Shown: positions 52,062-62,400 of the stretch, one piece after another
Position numbering within the stretch: the stretch's first letter is position 1
How the letters are laid out: each line of letters starts with the position of its first letter
NCBI GenBank assembly: GCA_038230415.1
Contig: JBBRNH010000004.1
Location: 58,003-122,002, forward strand
DNA: 64,000 nucleotides
Direction: 5' to 3'
DNA from: JBBRNH01 sp038230415
Lineage (GTDB): Bacteria; Bacteroidota; Bacteroidia; Cytophagales; Spirosomataceae
Notes under the pieces: model-generated
The model's database searches: none
Told to the model about the DNA's origin: nothing
The model's input: the letters and a program-made list of their open reading frames with translations, nothing else
Translations under genes and position numbers: made by a program

Positions 52062-52844
52062 ATGTCTATCTGGAATCTAACGCACAAACGCGCCCTCGTC
52101 ACGGGCGGTACCAAAGGCATCGGCGAGGCCGTTGTCCGGCAATTTCTCGATCTCGGTGCATCGGTGTTTATCGTTGCCCGTGATAACGCGCTGCTCCAGT
52201 CGCAGTTGGCAACCTATCAGCAGCAGGGCCACAGCGTAATTGGGCTGGCTCTGGATTTGGCCCAACCCGGTGCCGCCAACATCCTCGCCGAAGCCGTGCA
52301 GGATCAGTGTGGTGGTCTGGATATTTTAGTCAATAACGTCGGCACCAACATCCGCAAACCCACCGCCGATTATACCACTGCCGACTATGACCGGATTATG
52401 GATACCAATCTGCGGTCGGTTTTCGCGCTGTGCCAAACGGTGTATCCGCTCCTGAAACGCCCCGCCACGCCCGATGGCCGCAATACGGCCAGTATCGTAA
52501 ATATCTCCTCGGTGTCGGGCCTGACGCACACCAGCAGTGGGGCTATTTATGGCATGAGCAAAGGAGCCATGAACCAGCTAACCCGTAACCTCGCCGTTGA
52601 GTGGGCGCAAGACGGAATCCGGGTCAACGCCGTGGCTCCCTGGTATATCAACACGCCGTTGGCCGCGCCCGTCCTGAGCAATCCCGAAAAACTCGCCGGA
52701 ATCGTGGGCCGCACACCGATGGCCCGCGTTGGCGAACCCGACGAAGTTGCATCGGTAGTCTCGTTTTTGTGTATGTCAGCCGCCAGTTACCTCACCGGGC
52801 AAACCATCTCGGTTGACGGCGGCATGATGGCCTGGGGTTATTGA
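52062..52844 (+). CDS. SDR-family oxidoreductase, tropinone-reductase-like
   Basis: The 260-residue classical SDR has the cofactor motif ALVTGGTKGIGEAVVRQFLD near residue 12, LDILVNNVGTNIRKPTADYT, the Ser in VNISSVSGLTHTSSG, and the catalytic YGMSK near residue 165. It ends ASYLTGQTISVDGGMMAWGY. It uses NAD(P)H. The substrate is unknown. It is convergent with the FAD oxidoreductase gene. Confidence 0.9.
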   Translation: MSIWNLTHKRALVTGGTKGIGEAVVRQFLDLGASVFIVARDNALLQSQLATYQQQGHSVIGLALDLAQPGAANILAEAVQDQCGGLDILVNNVGTNIRKPTADYTTADYDRIMDTNLRSVFALCQTVYPLLKRPATPDGRNTASIVNISSVSGLTHTSSGAIYGMSKGAMNQLTRNLAVEWAQDGIRVNAVAPWYINTPLAAPVLSNPEKLAGIVGRTPMARVGEPDEVASVVSFLCMSAASYLTGQTISVDGGMMAWGY

Positions 52845-52857
52845 CCAACCTTAACTC

Positions 52858-54072
52858 TTAGCGGCCAAACCGAAATACGTCCGCCGGTTCGCTGTGTCCG
52901 GTCTGAAATAAGTTGCGGATAATACGGGCGGCTGTGATGCTGAAGGTGATGCCGTTACCGCCAAACCCCAGTGCGAAATAGCTGTGCGGGTAACGGTCGT
53001 GTTCGCCAATGTAAGGCAATCCGTCTTTGGTTTCGGCAAACGTACCGGCCCAGGTCAGGTGTTCTTCGGCGCGGAGGTCGGGGAATAACTCGTTGAATTT
53101 GGCGAGAAGTTGCTCCCGTTTTTGCGGGATAAGCGCGTCTCGTTCGGCGGCATCCACAATCCATTCGTCTTCTCCGCCGAGCATTATCCGGTTGTCTTTG
53201 GCGGTGCGGGCGTAGAAATACGGATCGGCAGTGTTCCAGATTAAGGCGCGTTTCAGCCCGTCGTAGAGATTCGGGATTGGTTCGGTAACGAGGGCGTAGG
53301 TGCTTTTGAGCCGGAGTACATCATCCTGAGCGAATAGCTGCTGGGTTTCGTAGCCGGTGGCATACACCAATTTCCGGGCGTAAATGTCGGTGTCGCGGTT
53401 GGTCTTCACCTTCACCCGTTTCAGGCCGTAATCAATGCTATCGGTGGTGGTTTGCTCATAAATCCGCAGCCCCTGTTTAACGAGGTAGCGGTACAATGCC
53501 GAGGTGAGATCCATGGCATCGAGTTCGGCGGCATCGGCAGAGAGAATCCCGCCCGGTGCATCAAACGCAAACTGCCGCCGAATGTCGCCCCGGTTGAGCC
53601 ACTGCACCGCGAAACCATGCCGGGCGCGGGCTTCAAACTCGTGCCGGAGCATCTCCACGTCGGCAGTTTGGTCGGAAAAATACAGGCTTTGTTTCCGATT
53701 GAAGCCGCAGGATGAATCCAAATTCGTAATTAAATCGCCGAGTCTATGAATGGCCTCCAAGCACAGTTTATAGGCCAGTACTGCGTCGCGCTCGCCGATT
53801 TGGGTAATGAGTTGATGCAGCGGCACGTCAATTTCGTACTGAATCAGGGCGGTGCTGGCGGCAGTACTGCCCTTGCCGAGGGTGCGTTTATCAATCAGGA
53901 CGGTATCAACCCCGGCCCGAACGAGTTCATACGCCACGAGTGCGCCGGTGATGCCCCCGCCAACAATCAGCACATCGCAGGTGATAGGGTGTTCAGGGGC
54001 GGGGTAGTGTTTTGGGGTGTTGGCTGCGCGTTGACTTTCGAGCCAAAACGTGTTTGCCGAGCGAACATTCAT
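52858..54072 (-). CDS. FAD-dependent oxidoreductase (DAO family)
   Basis: The 404-residue protein has a dinucleotide-binding motif CDVLIVGGGITGALVAYELV near residue 30, LIDKRTLGKGSTAASTALIQ, and the C-terminal FAD segment FALGFGGNGITFSITAARII. It resembles glycine/D-amino-acid oxidases and gamma-glutamylputrescine oxidase-like enzymes. The substrate cannot be assigned. The ATG at 54072 is the only fitting start. Confidence 0.87.
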   Translation of the reverse strand: MNVRSANTFWLESQRAANTPKHYPAPEHPITCDVLIVGGGITGALVAYELVRAGVDTVLIDKRTLGKGSTAASTALIQYEIDVPLHQLITQIGERDAVLAYKLCLEAIHRLGDLITNLDSSCGFNRKQSLYFSDQTADVEMLRHEFEARARHGFAVQWLNRGDIRRQFAFDAPGGILSADAAELDAMDLTSALYRYLVKQGLRIYEQTTTDSIDYGLKRVKVKTNRDTDIYARKLVYATGYETQQLFAQDDVLRLKSTYALVTEPIPNLYDGLKRALIWNTADPYFYARTAKDNRIMLGGEDEWIVDAAERDALIPQKREQLLAKFNELFPDLRAEEHLTWAGTFAETKDGLPYIGEHDRYPHSYFALGFGGNGITFSITAARIIRNLFQTGHSEPADVFRFGR

Positions 54073-54221
54073 AACCGATTTTCTTAGCGTTGAGTTGGGC
54101 AGCGCGTTGGCTTTGGGCCGGGTACTGTTGCGGGTTAAACCTGAATAACCGCCAAAGGTTTAGGGTAAAAGCGGCCCTTTTTTCCGAACTTCGCCGGTCA
54201 ATCACGCTTATCCGTTTCAGC

Positions 54222-54731
54222 ATGAAAAATCAAGTATATATCCTCGGTCTGTTTGCGGGCCTCTTGTGTAGTCTGCCCGGTTTTGGGCAGTATGGCGGTG
54301 GTGGTTACGGCAGGGGTGGTTACGGGGGTGGCATGAACCGGGGCAGCCAGTTTCAGCAGCCGAGTTCACCCCCGCCATCGGCCTTTAACGGGATGCCCGG
54401 CATACTGGCCGACCGCGAAACCAAGTGGCTCAAAGACAGCCTGAACCTGACCAAAGACCAGGCTAAAGCCGTCAGAAAAATCAATAATGACTTTGCCAAA
54501 CAGCAGCAGGAAGATATTAAACCCATTGCCGGCCCCGGCGGAACCCGGCCTTCGCCCGAAACCATCAGGCAGGTGCAGGAAATTATGCTGATGACCAACG
54601 AAGAAAAAGAAGAACAGCTTCGCCCCATTCTCACGCCCGAACAATGGACTAAATACAAAGCCAACAAAGACCTGATGATTCAGCAAACGGGTGGCTTTAA
54701 GCCCTTGCCGGTGGGGGGGAAGAAAAATTGA
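54222..54731 (+). CDS. Spy/LTXXQ-like periplasmic protein
   Basis: The ATG at 54222 gives 169 residues with a signal peptide (MKNQVYILGLFAGLLCSLPG). Upstream codons are spacer. A Gly/Tyr-rich stretch (QYGGGGYGRGGYGGGMNRG) follows, then helical repeats with LKDSLNLTKDQAKAVRKIN and LRPILTPEQWTKYKANKDLM, the LTxxQ/LTPEQ pattern of Spy/CpxP-like proteins. It may act as an envelope chaperone or stress protein. The stop overlaps the next gene's ATG by 1 bp (TGATG). Confidence 0.7.
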   Translation: MKNQVYILGLFAGLLCSLPGFGQYGGGGYGRGGYGGGMNRGSQFQQPSSPPPSAFNGMPGILADRETKWLKDSLNLTKDQAKAVRKINNDFAKQQQEDIKPIAGPGGTRPSPETIRQVQEIMLMTNEEKEEQLRPILTPEQWTKYKANKDLMIQQTGGFKPLPVGGKKN

Positions 54732-56134
54732 TGAATAGCCCCCCTGTACTGCCCGATGCCTTCCGCGACCAGATGCAGGCCCAGCTCGGTGCTGACTTTC
54801 CGGCTTTTGAGCAGGCATTAACTGCCGAAACGCCCGTTAGTATCCGGCTAAATCCGGCTAAACCCACCGCTGCGTTGGATATCAGTGGTTTAGAACCCGT
54901 TGCCTGGTGCGCTGAGGGGTTTTACCTGCCGCAACGTCCGGTTTTCACGCTCGATCCGTTGTTTTGGGCCGGAGCATACTACGTGCAGGAAGCCAGTTCG
55001 ATGCTGTTGGCCGGGGCTATGCGGCAAATCGTGAAACCGAATTACGCGCCCAAAGTATTGGATTTGTGTGCGGCTCCGGGTGGTAAAAGCACGTTGATGG
55101 CTTCGGCATTGCCGCCCAATTCGCTGTTGGTTTGCAATGAAGTAATCAGAACGCGGGTGCCGATCCTGCGCGAAAACCTCGAAAAATGGGGCTTCCCTAA
55201 CATCGCCATCACCAACCACGACCCCGAAGATTTTAGCAAACTCGGTGGCTTTTTCGACATTGTGCTGGTGGATGCACCCTGCTCTGGTGAGGGGCTGTTT
55301 CGCAAAGACCCCGATGTCGTCCGGCACTGGTCGCCCGATGCGGTGGCGATGTGTTCGGCGCGGCAAAAGCGGATTTTGACTCAGGCCGCGCTACTCGTTG
55401 ATGATGGCGGCTGGCTGATTTATAGCACCTGTACCTACAACGACCCCGAAAACCGCGAGAATGTCCAATTCCTGACCGAGAACGGTTTCCGCAACTACCC
55501 GCTTATGATTCCCACCGAATGGGGTATTGTGGAGGTCGAAACAGAAGGCGCGGTGGGCTACCAATGTTATCCGCACCGGGTACGGGGCGAGGGGTTTTTT
55601 ATGAGCGTTTTTCGCAAAACCGGCTTCACGGCACGGAATAATATGAACGCCCGGCACTTCCGCACCATCAATCCCGAACGGCCAAAACAAGCGGCTCAGG
55701 CTGCAACCTGGCTGGCAAATCCCGCCGATTTTTCGATCTGGAACAAACCCAACGGCGACGTGATGGCCTTGCCCAAATCGCTCGAAAAAAATCTGTTGAT
55801 TCTCGATAACGCGCTGCATAACAAGGGCTTTGGGCTGGAACTGGGCCAGTTTAAAGGCACCGACTTTGTGCCAACTCATGCGCTCGCCCTCAGCACGGCG
55901 ATTGCGCCCGGTCTGCCCGCCGTTGACCTATCGCCGGAAGACGCGCTGCGGTATCTCAAAAAGGAAAACCTCGTGCTGGCCGAACCCGCAACTGGTTGGC
56001 TTTTGGCCCGATACGGCGGACTGAATCTGGGCTGGATGAAGGCCGTTGGCAACCGCGTCAACAACTACCTGCCCAACCACTGGCGCGTCAGGATGGAGCG
56101 GCCCGCCGAGGTGAAGACCGAGTTTTTTGACTAA
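54731..56134 (+). CDS. RNA cytosine-C5-methyltransferase (RsmB/RsmF/NOL1 type)
   Basis: The ATG at 54731 gives 467 residues. AdoMet motif I is LDLCAAPGGKSTLMASALPP near residue 110. Motif IV DIVLVDAPCSGEGLF holds the first Cys near residue 180, and motif VI LIYSTCTYNDPENRENVQFL holds the catalytic Cys. The C-terminal part resembles the RsmF PUA-like extension. It methylates C5 of cytosine in rRNA. The target site is unknown. Coupled to the preceding gene by a 1-bp overlap. Confidence 0.9.
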   Translation: MNSPPVLPDAFRDQMQAQLGADFPAFEQALTAETPVSIRLNPAKPTAALDISGLEPVAWCAEGFYLPQRPVFTLDPLFWAGAYYVQEASSMLLAGAMRQIVKPNYAPKVLDLCAAPGGKSTLMASALPPNSLLVCNEVIRTRVPILRENLEKWGFPNIAITNHDPEDFSKLGGFFDIVLVDAPCSGEGLFRKDPDVVRHWSPDAVAMCSARQKRILTQAALLVDDGGWLIYSTCTYNDPENRENVQFLTENGFRNYPLMIPTEWGIVEVETEGAVGYQCYPHRVRGEGFFMSVFRKTGFTARNNMNARHFRTINPERPKQAAQAATWLANPADFSIWNKPNGDVMALPKSLEKNLLILDNALHNKGFGLELGQFKGTDFVPTHALALSTAIAPGLPAVDLSPEDALRYLKKENLVLAEPATGWLLARYGGLNLGWMKAVGNRVNNYLPNHWRVRMERPAEVKTEFFD

Positions 56135-56169
56135 TTTTCGGGCCATTAATGCCCGAACCCATTCACTAT

Positions 56170-57165
56170 ATGAAACGCTTTCTCACTATTTTGGGCCTGT
56201 TGCTTGCCGTCCTCGTGATCGGTTACGTGGCTGGTCCGCGCCCCTCCGAACCCCTGCCCGATGGCAAAATTCCCGCCGTGACCACCGACCTGACCAAACT
56301 CGATACCGACGTTGCCCGCTACGAAGCCGGGTTTAAACTCCGCCCCGACAATCAGGCCCGCGTGGTCTGGGCCGATTCGGGCAAGCACCAAAAAACGCCG
56401 TACAGCATCGTTTATATTCACGGCTACACCGCAAGCTGGGCCGAGGGTAGCCCCGTGAACCTGAATCTCGCTAAAGAATTTGGGGCCAATATGTACCTCG
56501 CCCGCACCGAAGGGCATGGTCTCGATACGCCCGACGCGATGAAAGACCTGACCCCGGCCAGCTACCTCGAATCGGGTGAGCGGGCGCTGGCGATTGGCAA
56601 AACCCTCGGCGAAAAGGTAATTGTGGTTGGTACGTCAATGGGCGGCATGATGACGCTGTACTTAGCATCGCGCCATCCCGAAATTGCCGGAATTGTCTTG
56701 TATTCGCCCTGCATCGAACTCGCCGACTCGAAAGGTAAACTCGTGACCGGCCCCTGGGGACAGCAGATTTTAGATAAAGTTTATCCCGATCAGCACGTGC
56801 ACAACAAGAAAGAAAACGCCGAACGCAGCAAGTATTGGTACGAGACCTTTCATACCAACGGCATTATCACGCTGCAAACTGTTTTGGATAACTACGCTAC
56901 GGCTGAGACCTTCGCGAAGGTGAAACAGCCCACGTTTTTGGGCTATTACTACAAAGATGAATCTCACCAGGACCCAACGGTTTCGGTGGCGGCCCTGCTG
57001 AAAATGTATGACGAGTTGGGAACGCCCGCCGACAAAAAGCGAAAAGAAGCCTTCCCCGACGCGGGCGCACACGTGATTGCCTCCGATCTCACCACCGAAG
57101 ACTGGCCCGTTGTGCAGGCCGCAACCAGTAAGTTTTTGAGAGATATAATTGGAATTAAACCGTAA
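56170..57165 (+). CDS. Membrane-anchored or exported alpha/beta hydrolase
   Basis: The ATG at 56170 gives 331 residues with an N-terminal hydrophobic segment MKRFLTILGLLLAVLVIGYV (signal or anchor). The fold is alpha/beta hydrolase: SIVYIHGYTASWAEGSPVNL near the oxyanion region, the nucleophile elbow VVGTSMGGMMTLYLASRHPE near residue 160, and a likely catalytic His in FPDAGAHVIASDL near residue 305. It resembles carboxylesterases or lysophospholipases. The substrate is unknown. Confidence 0.83.
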   Translation: MKRFLTILGLLLAVLVIGYVAGPRPSEPLPDGKIPAVTTDLTKLDTDVARYEAGFKLRPDNQARVVWADSGKHQKTPYSIVYIHGYTASWAEGSPVNLNLAKEFGANMYLARTEGHGLDTPDAMKDLTPASYLESGERALAIGKTLGEKVIVVGTSMGGMMTLYLASRHPEIAGIVLYSPCIELADSKGKLVTGPWGQQILDKVYPDQHVHNKKENAERSKYWYETFHTNGIITLQTVLDNYATAETFAKVKQPTFLGYYYKDESHQDPTVSVAALLKMYDELGTPADKKRKEAFPDAGAHVIASDLTTEDWPVVQAATSKFLRDIIGIKP

Positions 57166-57171
57166 CTGACT

Positions 57172-58443
57172 ATGAATAAATCAATTATAATTTTCGTGTT
57201 GTCGGTTCTCACATTGGGAGGCTGTCAGTTTGGGTCCTACCCCTCGTCGGGTGGTTACGGCGGAGGCAGCACGGGTGGGTCACAATATCCATCCGGCCAA
57301 ACCGGAACCAGCCGTCCGGCTGACCCCAGTGTTCGGGTAGAAAACATCCGCCTAACCCGCGATTATACCATTCTTGACCTGAGCTACACGGACCCCGGAA
57401 AACCGCAGTATGACCAAAACGGACGCGTCGTTAGCACCGGATTTATGGCGTTTCACCCCAGCGGGCAACTCGTGGCGGCAAACGGCGCACGGACGTTCCG
57501 ATTCCTGAAGGCCGACAATATTCCCGTTGAACCCCAACGCCAGCCAACGTATGCCGGGAGGACGTATAATTTCACGATTTATTTTGAGCGGCTTGACAAA
57601 GGCTTAGAAAATTTCGACCTGTTCGAGTGTAACGACTATGACCACATTATCTGCTGGAACGTGTATAACCTCACCGTGAGGAACCCTGCCGACCCGTTGC
57701 CCGTCCCGATTCCAACGCCTGCGCCCAAAACGCCGTTGCCCACGCCGACCAAAACTAAAACTCCCGGTGAAACGCCGTTGCCACCGGCACCAACGCCCGC
57801 CCCAACGCCCCCCGTTAGCTCGGCGGTGATTGTGACCGGAACCGTACGCGACGAAAAATTGAACCGTCCCATAACGGCCACGATTCTCTACAAATTATCG
57901 AGCCAGAAGACCGCCGTTGATTCGGTGCAGAGTTTCGCATCAGACGGAACATATCGCATGACCATCAACAAAGGGCAGATTTATACCTACGTGGCTTCGG
58001 CGCGGGGATACCTGCCCACCGTTGGCACGCTCGATCTCAGTAAAGTGGCTGGTGGGCAGCGTGTTAGCCGCGATATTGCCCTGAAACCGCTCGCTGTCGG
58101 CGATAAAATCACGTTGCAGAACATCTATTTCGAAGCCTCGAAAGCCGACTTGCTCTCTCCGTCATTCGCCGAACTCAACAAGTTGGTAACGATGCTCAAA
58201 GACAACCCGGCCATGCGAATCCGACTCGAAGGCCACACTGATGTTGTTGGCGACCACGATGCTAACCTCCAACTCTCGCGGGATCGCGTACTGGCCTGTG
58301 AGAAATACATGATTAATCAAGGCGTTGATAACCACCGTATTGACGTAGTTGGCTACGGCGATACGAAGCCTATTGTGCCGAAAGGAACCGACGAGCAGCG
58401 CAAAGTCAACCGGCGGGTCGAGTTTGTGGTACTGTCGGTATAA
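57172..58443 (+). CDS. OmpA-family lipoprotein
   Basis: The 423-residue protein has a lipobox MNKSIIIFVLSVLTLGGCQF (Cys18). It continues with a Gly/Ser-rich linker, a beta domain at about residues 60-170, a Pro/Thr-rich hinge (PVPIPTPAPKTPLPTPTK), a carboxypeptidase-regulatory-like beta domain, and a C-terminal OmpA peptidoglycan-binding domain. That last domain spans about residues 310-420 (NIYFEASKADLLSPSFAELN, RLEGHTDVVGDHDANLQLS, VNRRVEFVVLSV). It likely anchors the outer membrane to peptidoglycan. It is 6 bp after the hydrolase gene. Confidence 0.87.
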   Translation: MNKSIIIFVLSVLTLGGCQFGSYPSSGGYGGGSTGGSQYPSGQTGTSRPADPSVRVENIRLTRDYTILDLSYTDPGKPQYDQNGRVVSTGFMAFHPSGQLVAANGARTFRFLKADNIPVEPQRQPTYAGRTYNFTIYFERLDKGLENFDLFECNDYDHIICWNVYNLTVRNPADPLPVPIPTPAPKTPLPTPTKTKTPGETPLPPAPTPAPTPPVSSAVIVTGTVRDEKLNRPITATILYKLSSQKTAVDSVQSFASDGTYRMTINKGQIYTYVASARGYLPTVGTLDLSKVAGGQRVSRDIALKPLAVGDKITLQNIYFEASKADLLSPSFAELNKLVTMLKDNPAMRIRLEGHTDVVGDHDANLQLSRDRVLACEKYMINQGVDNHRIDVVGYGDTKPIVPKGTDEQRKVNRRVEFVVLSV

Positions 58444-58545
58444 CTTAATTTTGTGATCTCAATGCGGCTGGTTCTTCGTCGGTTTGGTTATCTGCCAATT
58501 TAGTAGCCTACCAGCGAACTACAAACCACAAACTACAAACTGATT

Positions 58546-59355
58546 ATGCCCTACGGACTCCTAAACGGCAAGCGCGGAATTATTTCCGGCGCACTCAACG
58601 ATCAATCTATCGCCTGGAAAGTGGCCCTCAAAGCCCACGAAGAAGGCGCGACCTTTACCCTCACCAATGCCCCGATTGCGATGCGGATGGGCGAAATCAA
58701 AAAACTCGCCGAGCAGACCAACGCCGAAATCATCCCCGCCGATGCCACTTCGACCGATGACCTGACTAAACTTTTTACAGACTCACAAGAAATCTTGGGC
58801 GGGAAGATTGACTTCGTGCTGCACTCTATTGGCATGAGTCCGAATATCCGCAAGGGCCGTGCCTACACCGACCTCAACTATGAATGGTTCAAGCAAAGCC
58901 TCGACGTATCGGCGATGTCGTTGCACCGGATGTTGCAGGTGGCTTATAAAATGGATGCAATCTCGGAGTGGGGTTCGGTGGTGGCGTTGACTTACATGGC
59001 CGCTCAACGCACGTTTCCGTTTTATACCGATATGGCCGAGGCCAAAGCCATGCTCGAATCCGTTGCCCGCAGTTTTGGCTATCACTACGGCAAGTATCGG
59101 CACGTGCGGGTGAACACCGTTTCGCAATCGCCAACGGTAACAACGGCGGGGGCGGGCGTTGGCGGTTTCGACAAGTTTTATGACTTCGCCGACAAAACCG
59201 CGCCCCTCGGCAATGCCTCCGCCGACCAATGCGCCGATTACTGCATCACGCTGTTTTCTGATTTTACCCGGATGGTCACGATGCAAAACCTGTTTCACGA
59301 CGGCGGCTTCTCGATGACCGGCGTTTCGGAGAAAATCATGAACAATGAACAATGA
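58546..59355 (+). CDS. fabI: Enoyl-[ACP] reductase (NADH), FabI
   Basis: The 269-residue SDR-like reductase starts GLLNGKRGIISGALNDQSIA with the FabI cofactor loop. The catalytic Tyr and Lys lie in FPFYTDMAEAKAMLESVARS (Y-x6-K), and FVLHSIGMSPNIRKG is typical. It reduces trans-2-enoyl-ACP in fatty acid elongation. The last residues, MNNEQ, and the TGA stop are encoded by a repeat arm at 59347-59360, so the native C-terminus may be altered. The ATG at 58546 gives normal length. Confidence 0.95.
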   Translation: MPYGLLNGKRGIISGALNDQSIAWKVALKAHEEGATFTLTNAPIAMRMGEIKKLAEQTNAEIIPADATSTDDLTKLFTDSQEILGGKIDFVLHSIGMSPNIRKGRAYTDLNYEWFKQSLDVSAMSLHRMLQVAYKMDAISEWGSVVALTYMAAQRTFPFYTDMAEAKAMLESVARSFGYHYGKYRHVRVNTVSQSPTVTTAGAGVGGFDKFYDFADKTAPLGNASADQCADYCITLFSDFTRMVTMQNLFHDGGFSMTGVSEKIMNNEQ

Positions 59356-59413
59356 GCAATTATCAGTGAAGAATGGGTTCTATATTGCTCATTGTTCACT
59401 GACAATTGCTCAT
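59347..59413. repeat. Nested inverted repeats at fabI/sbcC ends
   Basis: GAACAATGAGCAAT (59347-59360) pairs exactly with 59384-59397. A second, overlapping pair (59352-59370 with 59395-59413) matches at 18 of 19. The arms contain the fabI stop and the first base of the sbcC stop. It may form alternative hairpins and terminate both genes. Confidence 0.88.
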
Positions 59414-62400
59414 CAAATCAGCCAACTACACTCAATCCGGCTCCCTTCGCCATTGTCCACCGCCCGGATGTAGGTATCAATCTCCTGCTGCAACTCCTCC
59501 ACGTGCGAAATAATCCCGACTACGCGGTTCTCTTTCCGTAGCGATTTCAGCGTCTCGAACACCGTTTGCAGCGAATCTTTATCGAGGGTGCCGAAGCCTT
59601 CGTCTAAGAAAAACAGGTTTTGTTTGGCTTGCGTAATGTGCTGAATATTATCGGATAAGGCCAACGCCAGCGACAAAGCCGCCTGAAACATCTGCCCGCC
59701 CGACAGCGTTTTTGCCAACCGGGTTTTGCCGCCGTTCAGAAAATCGCGGATGATGAAATTATCATCGCTAAATTCTAACCGCAACTGATTGTTGGTCAGC
59801 TTCATAAATCGGGCGTTAGCGGCCTGGCAGAGGTCATTGAGGTAAACCGTCGAGACGTATTTCACAAATCCCTGTCCCCGGAAAAGCTTACTCATCTCGC
59901 TTAAATCGGACTCTCGCAGTGTTAGTGCGTCAAATTCCTGCTGAACGGTTTGTTTTTGCGTCCATTGCCGGGTCAGCTCATCATGGGCTTTGCGTTTTTC
60001 GCCGAGTTGCTGATTCAGGCCATCGGCAGCCAACTGCGCCGTTTTCAACGCCCCCTGTGAATCGGCCAAATCCGACGGGTCAAACGGTTGGTCGGCGAGT
60101 TCGGTGGCAAGGTCGTTGGCTTTGGTTTGGGCCGTATTCAGGGCCAGATCAAAATCCTGCACCCGCGCCCGTTCAGTAGCTACGTCGAGGTTGGTTTGCA
60201 AAATCGCGTCGAGTTCGGGGCGGGTCAGGCCGTGCGTCAGCAGCGCGTCGGCGATGGCAGTTTCAAGGATTTCGCGGTCGGTTTGCCAGGATTTTTGCTG
60301 TTGTCGGGCCAGCAACACGTCGGTTTGGCGGGCCGTTACATCGGTTTCAGCGTTGGTTTTATGCGCTACGGCCCGGTCAAAATCGGTTTTGGCCCGGCTG
60401 ACCTGACGGTCTAAATCAGCTTTCAGGTCGTCAACTGTGGCAGTTGTGAAGGTCTTAATCGTGGCTTCATCAAAGCAGGTTAGTTCAGCAAGTTGCTGGT
60501 TAATAGTCTGTTGTAGTGAGCCAATCATTCCCGTCAGTTCGGCGGCCTGCGTGTTCAGGGTAGCCCGGTCGCGCTCGGCGGTTTCGAGTTCAGCGGTCAG
60601 GTGCTGCACGGCGGTTCGGGCCGTTACCAATCGTTTTTGATTGTCTGCTTCCTGACTGATCGCTTTCAAAACCGCCTGTTCGTTATCGCGTTCAAATTCC
60701 GGCCAGACAAACAAATCATAATGCGCTGTTTGCCGGGTCACTGCCTCGGCGTGGTCGCCGATGAATGTTTTGCCCTGATTATGCACCGTTCTGATTTCGC
60801 CCAGTAATCCTTCTGCCTTGACTAACAGGCTGTTTGCTTCGTCAATTTGTGCGTCAACGGCTTGCAATGCCCGTTCGCTTCTCGCGGCTTCGTCGTCAAT
60901 CGCTGAATCCTGATGCACCGCCGGGTGGTGTGCCGAACCACAAAGCGGGCAAGGTTCGCCATCAGTCAGTGCCGAAGCGTACTGTTGCAGCGTTTGTTTG
61001 AGCCGATTTGTCTCGTGCGTGGTTTTTCGGAGTTGCTGCGTTTCTTTCAGCCCGTTAATCTTAGCCCGAATTGTATCGGGCAGGTCTTTCAGTGGTAGTT
61101 CGGCCCAGTCTGCCGCAAACCCGGCCAACGCCTTGTCTTTGCGCTGTTTTATGGACGTTAAATCAGCATCGTACTTCGCCAGATTTTTGGCAGATTTGTC
61201 CATTTCTTTCTTCAAGGGCGAAGCCGCCGTGAACCAGTTACGGATTTCGTTGAGCCGGGCCAAATTAGATTCCTGCCCCGAAAGATTATCCACAACCGCT
61301 TGACAATCAATCCGATTTTCGGTTTTCTGCCGAATCATGTCGGCTCGTTTGTCAGTGTCTTTTCGTAGTGTATGCAGGCTTCGGCTATGCTGTTCAATGG
61401 CATACCGATTAGTGAGAATCAACTGTACCGCGTCTAACTCGGCAATCTGTTTCACCAGCGCGTCGCGGGTCTCAAAGGCGGCCTGTGCCGTTCGGTAGGC
61501 TTCCTGCGCCGTCAGAAGCTTTTGTTGTGAATCGGTTAGGTTGTCTTCGGTCTTTGTTATGGCGCGTTGCCCGTCAGTCTGTTTATCGTCGAGTTTCGTT
61601 ACCTGGTCGAGCATCGCCCGAAACGCCCGGTCGTAGCGTTCGTACTCCGAAATAGAAGCCCTAAGTTGGTCAAAATCAATTTGTTGTCGGGTTTGTTGGA
61701 TCAACTCATCACGCGCTTTTTCACGTTCATCGTAGCGTTTTTGGAGGTGTTCGAGCCGTAGCGTCCGGTCACGAAGGAGAATCAGGTGTTTATCGTGTTC
61801 CTCAATTTCGGCAGTCACAACGTCAATGGCGGTTTTTGCGGTGTCAATCGTTTCGGGTGAGGCTTCTCCTAAACCCATTAACTGCCCCCGAACCGCGTTG
61901 AGCGTCGCATCGTTGGCTTTTTCGAGCATTGCCACCGGCACCGCCAAATCAAATCGCGTCAGGTCAAATAACCGGCGCATCATCTCCGTCCGGTCTTTGG
62001 GGTCGAGTTCCAGGAACTCCCGAAACTGGTTTTGCGGAATGATAATGGTACGCTTAAAATTGTCGTAATCTAATCCCAATACTGACCGGGTGAAAGCCTT
62101 AATATCTTCTTTCTCAATTGGTTGAGGAATCCAGTTACCGTTTTCCTGTTTATATACCTGCCGTTTACCGGGCTTGATTTCGTGGTGTTTTTTCGGGTGA
62201 CGTTCGGCCTTAAACGTGTATCGGTAAGACTGTTGGTCGGCTCCGGCCAGAAACTCGAAGTCAATCAGCATCTGCGCCGATTTCAGGTTCATCATGTTGT
62301 ACTGACGGTTTTCGCGGCTGTTGAGTCGTTCGCTTTCGCCGTATAGTACAAAGCTAATCGCTTCGAGTAGCGACGTTTTGCCGCTCCCAACTTTGCCGAA

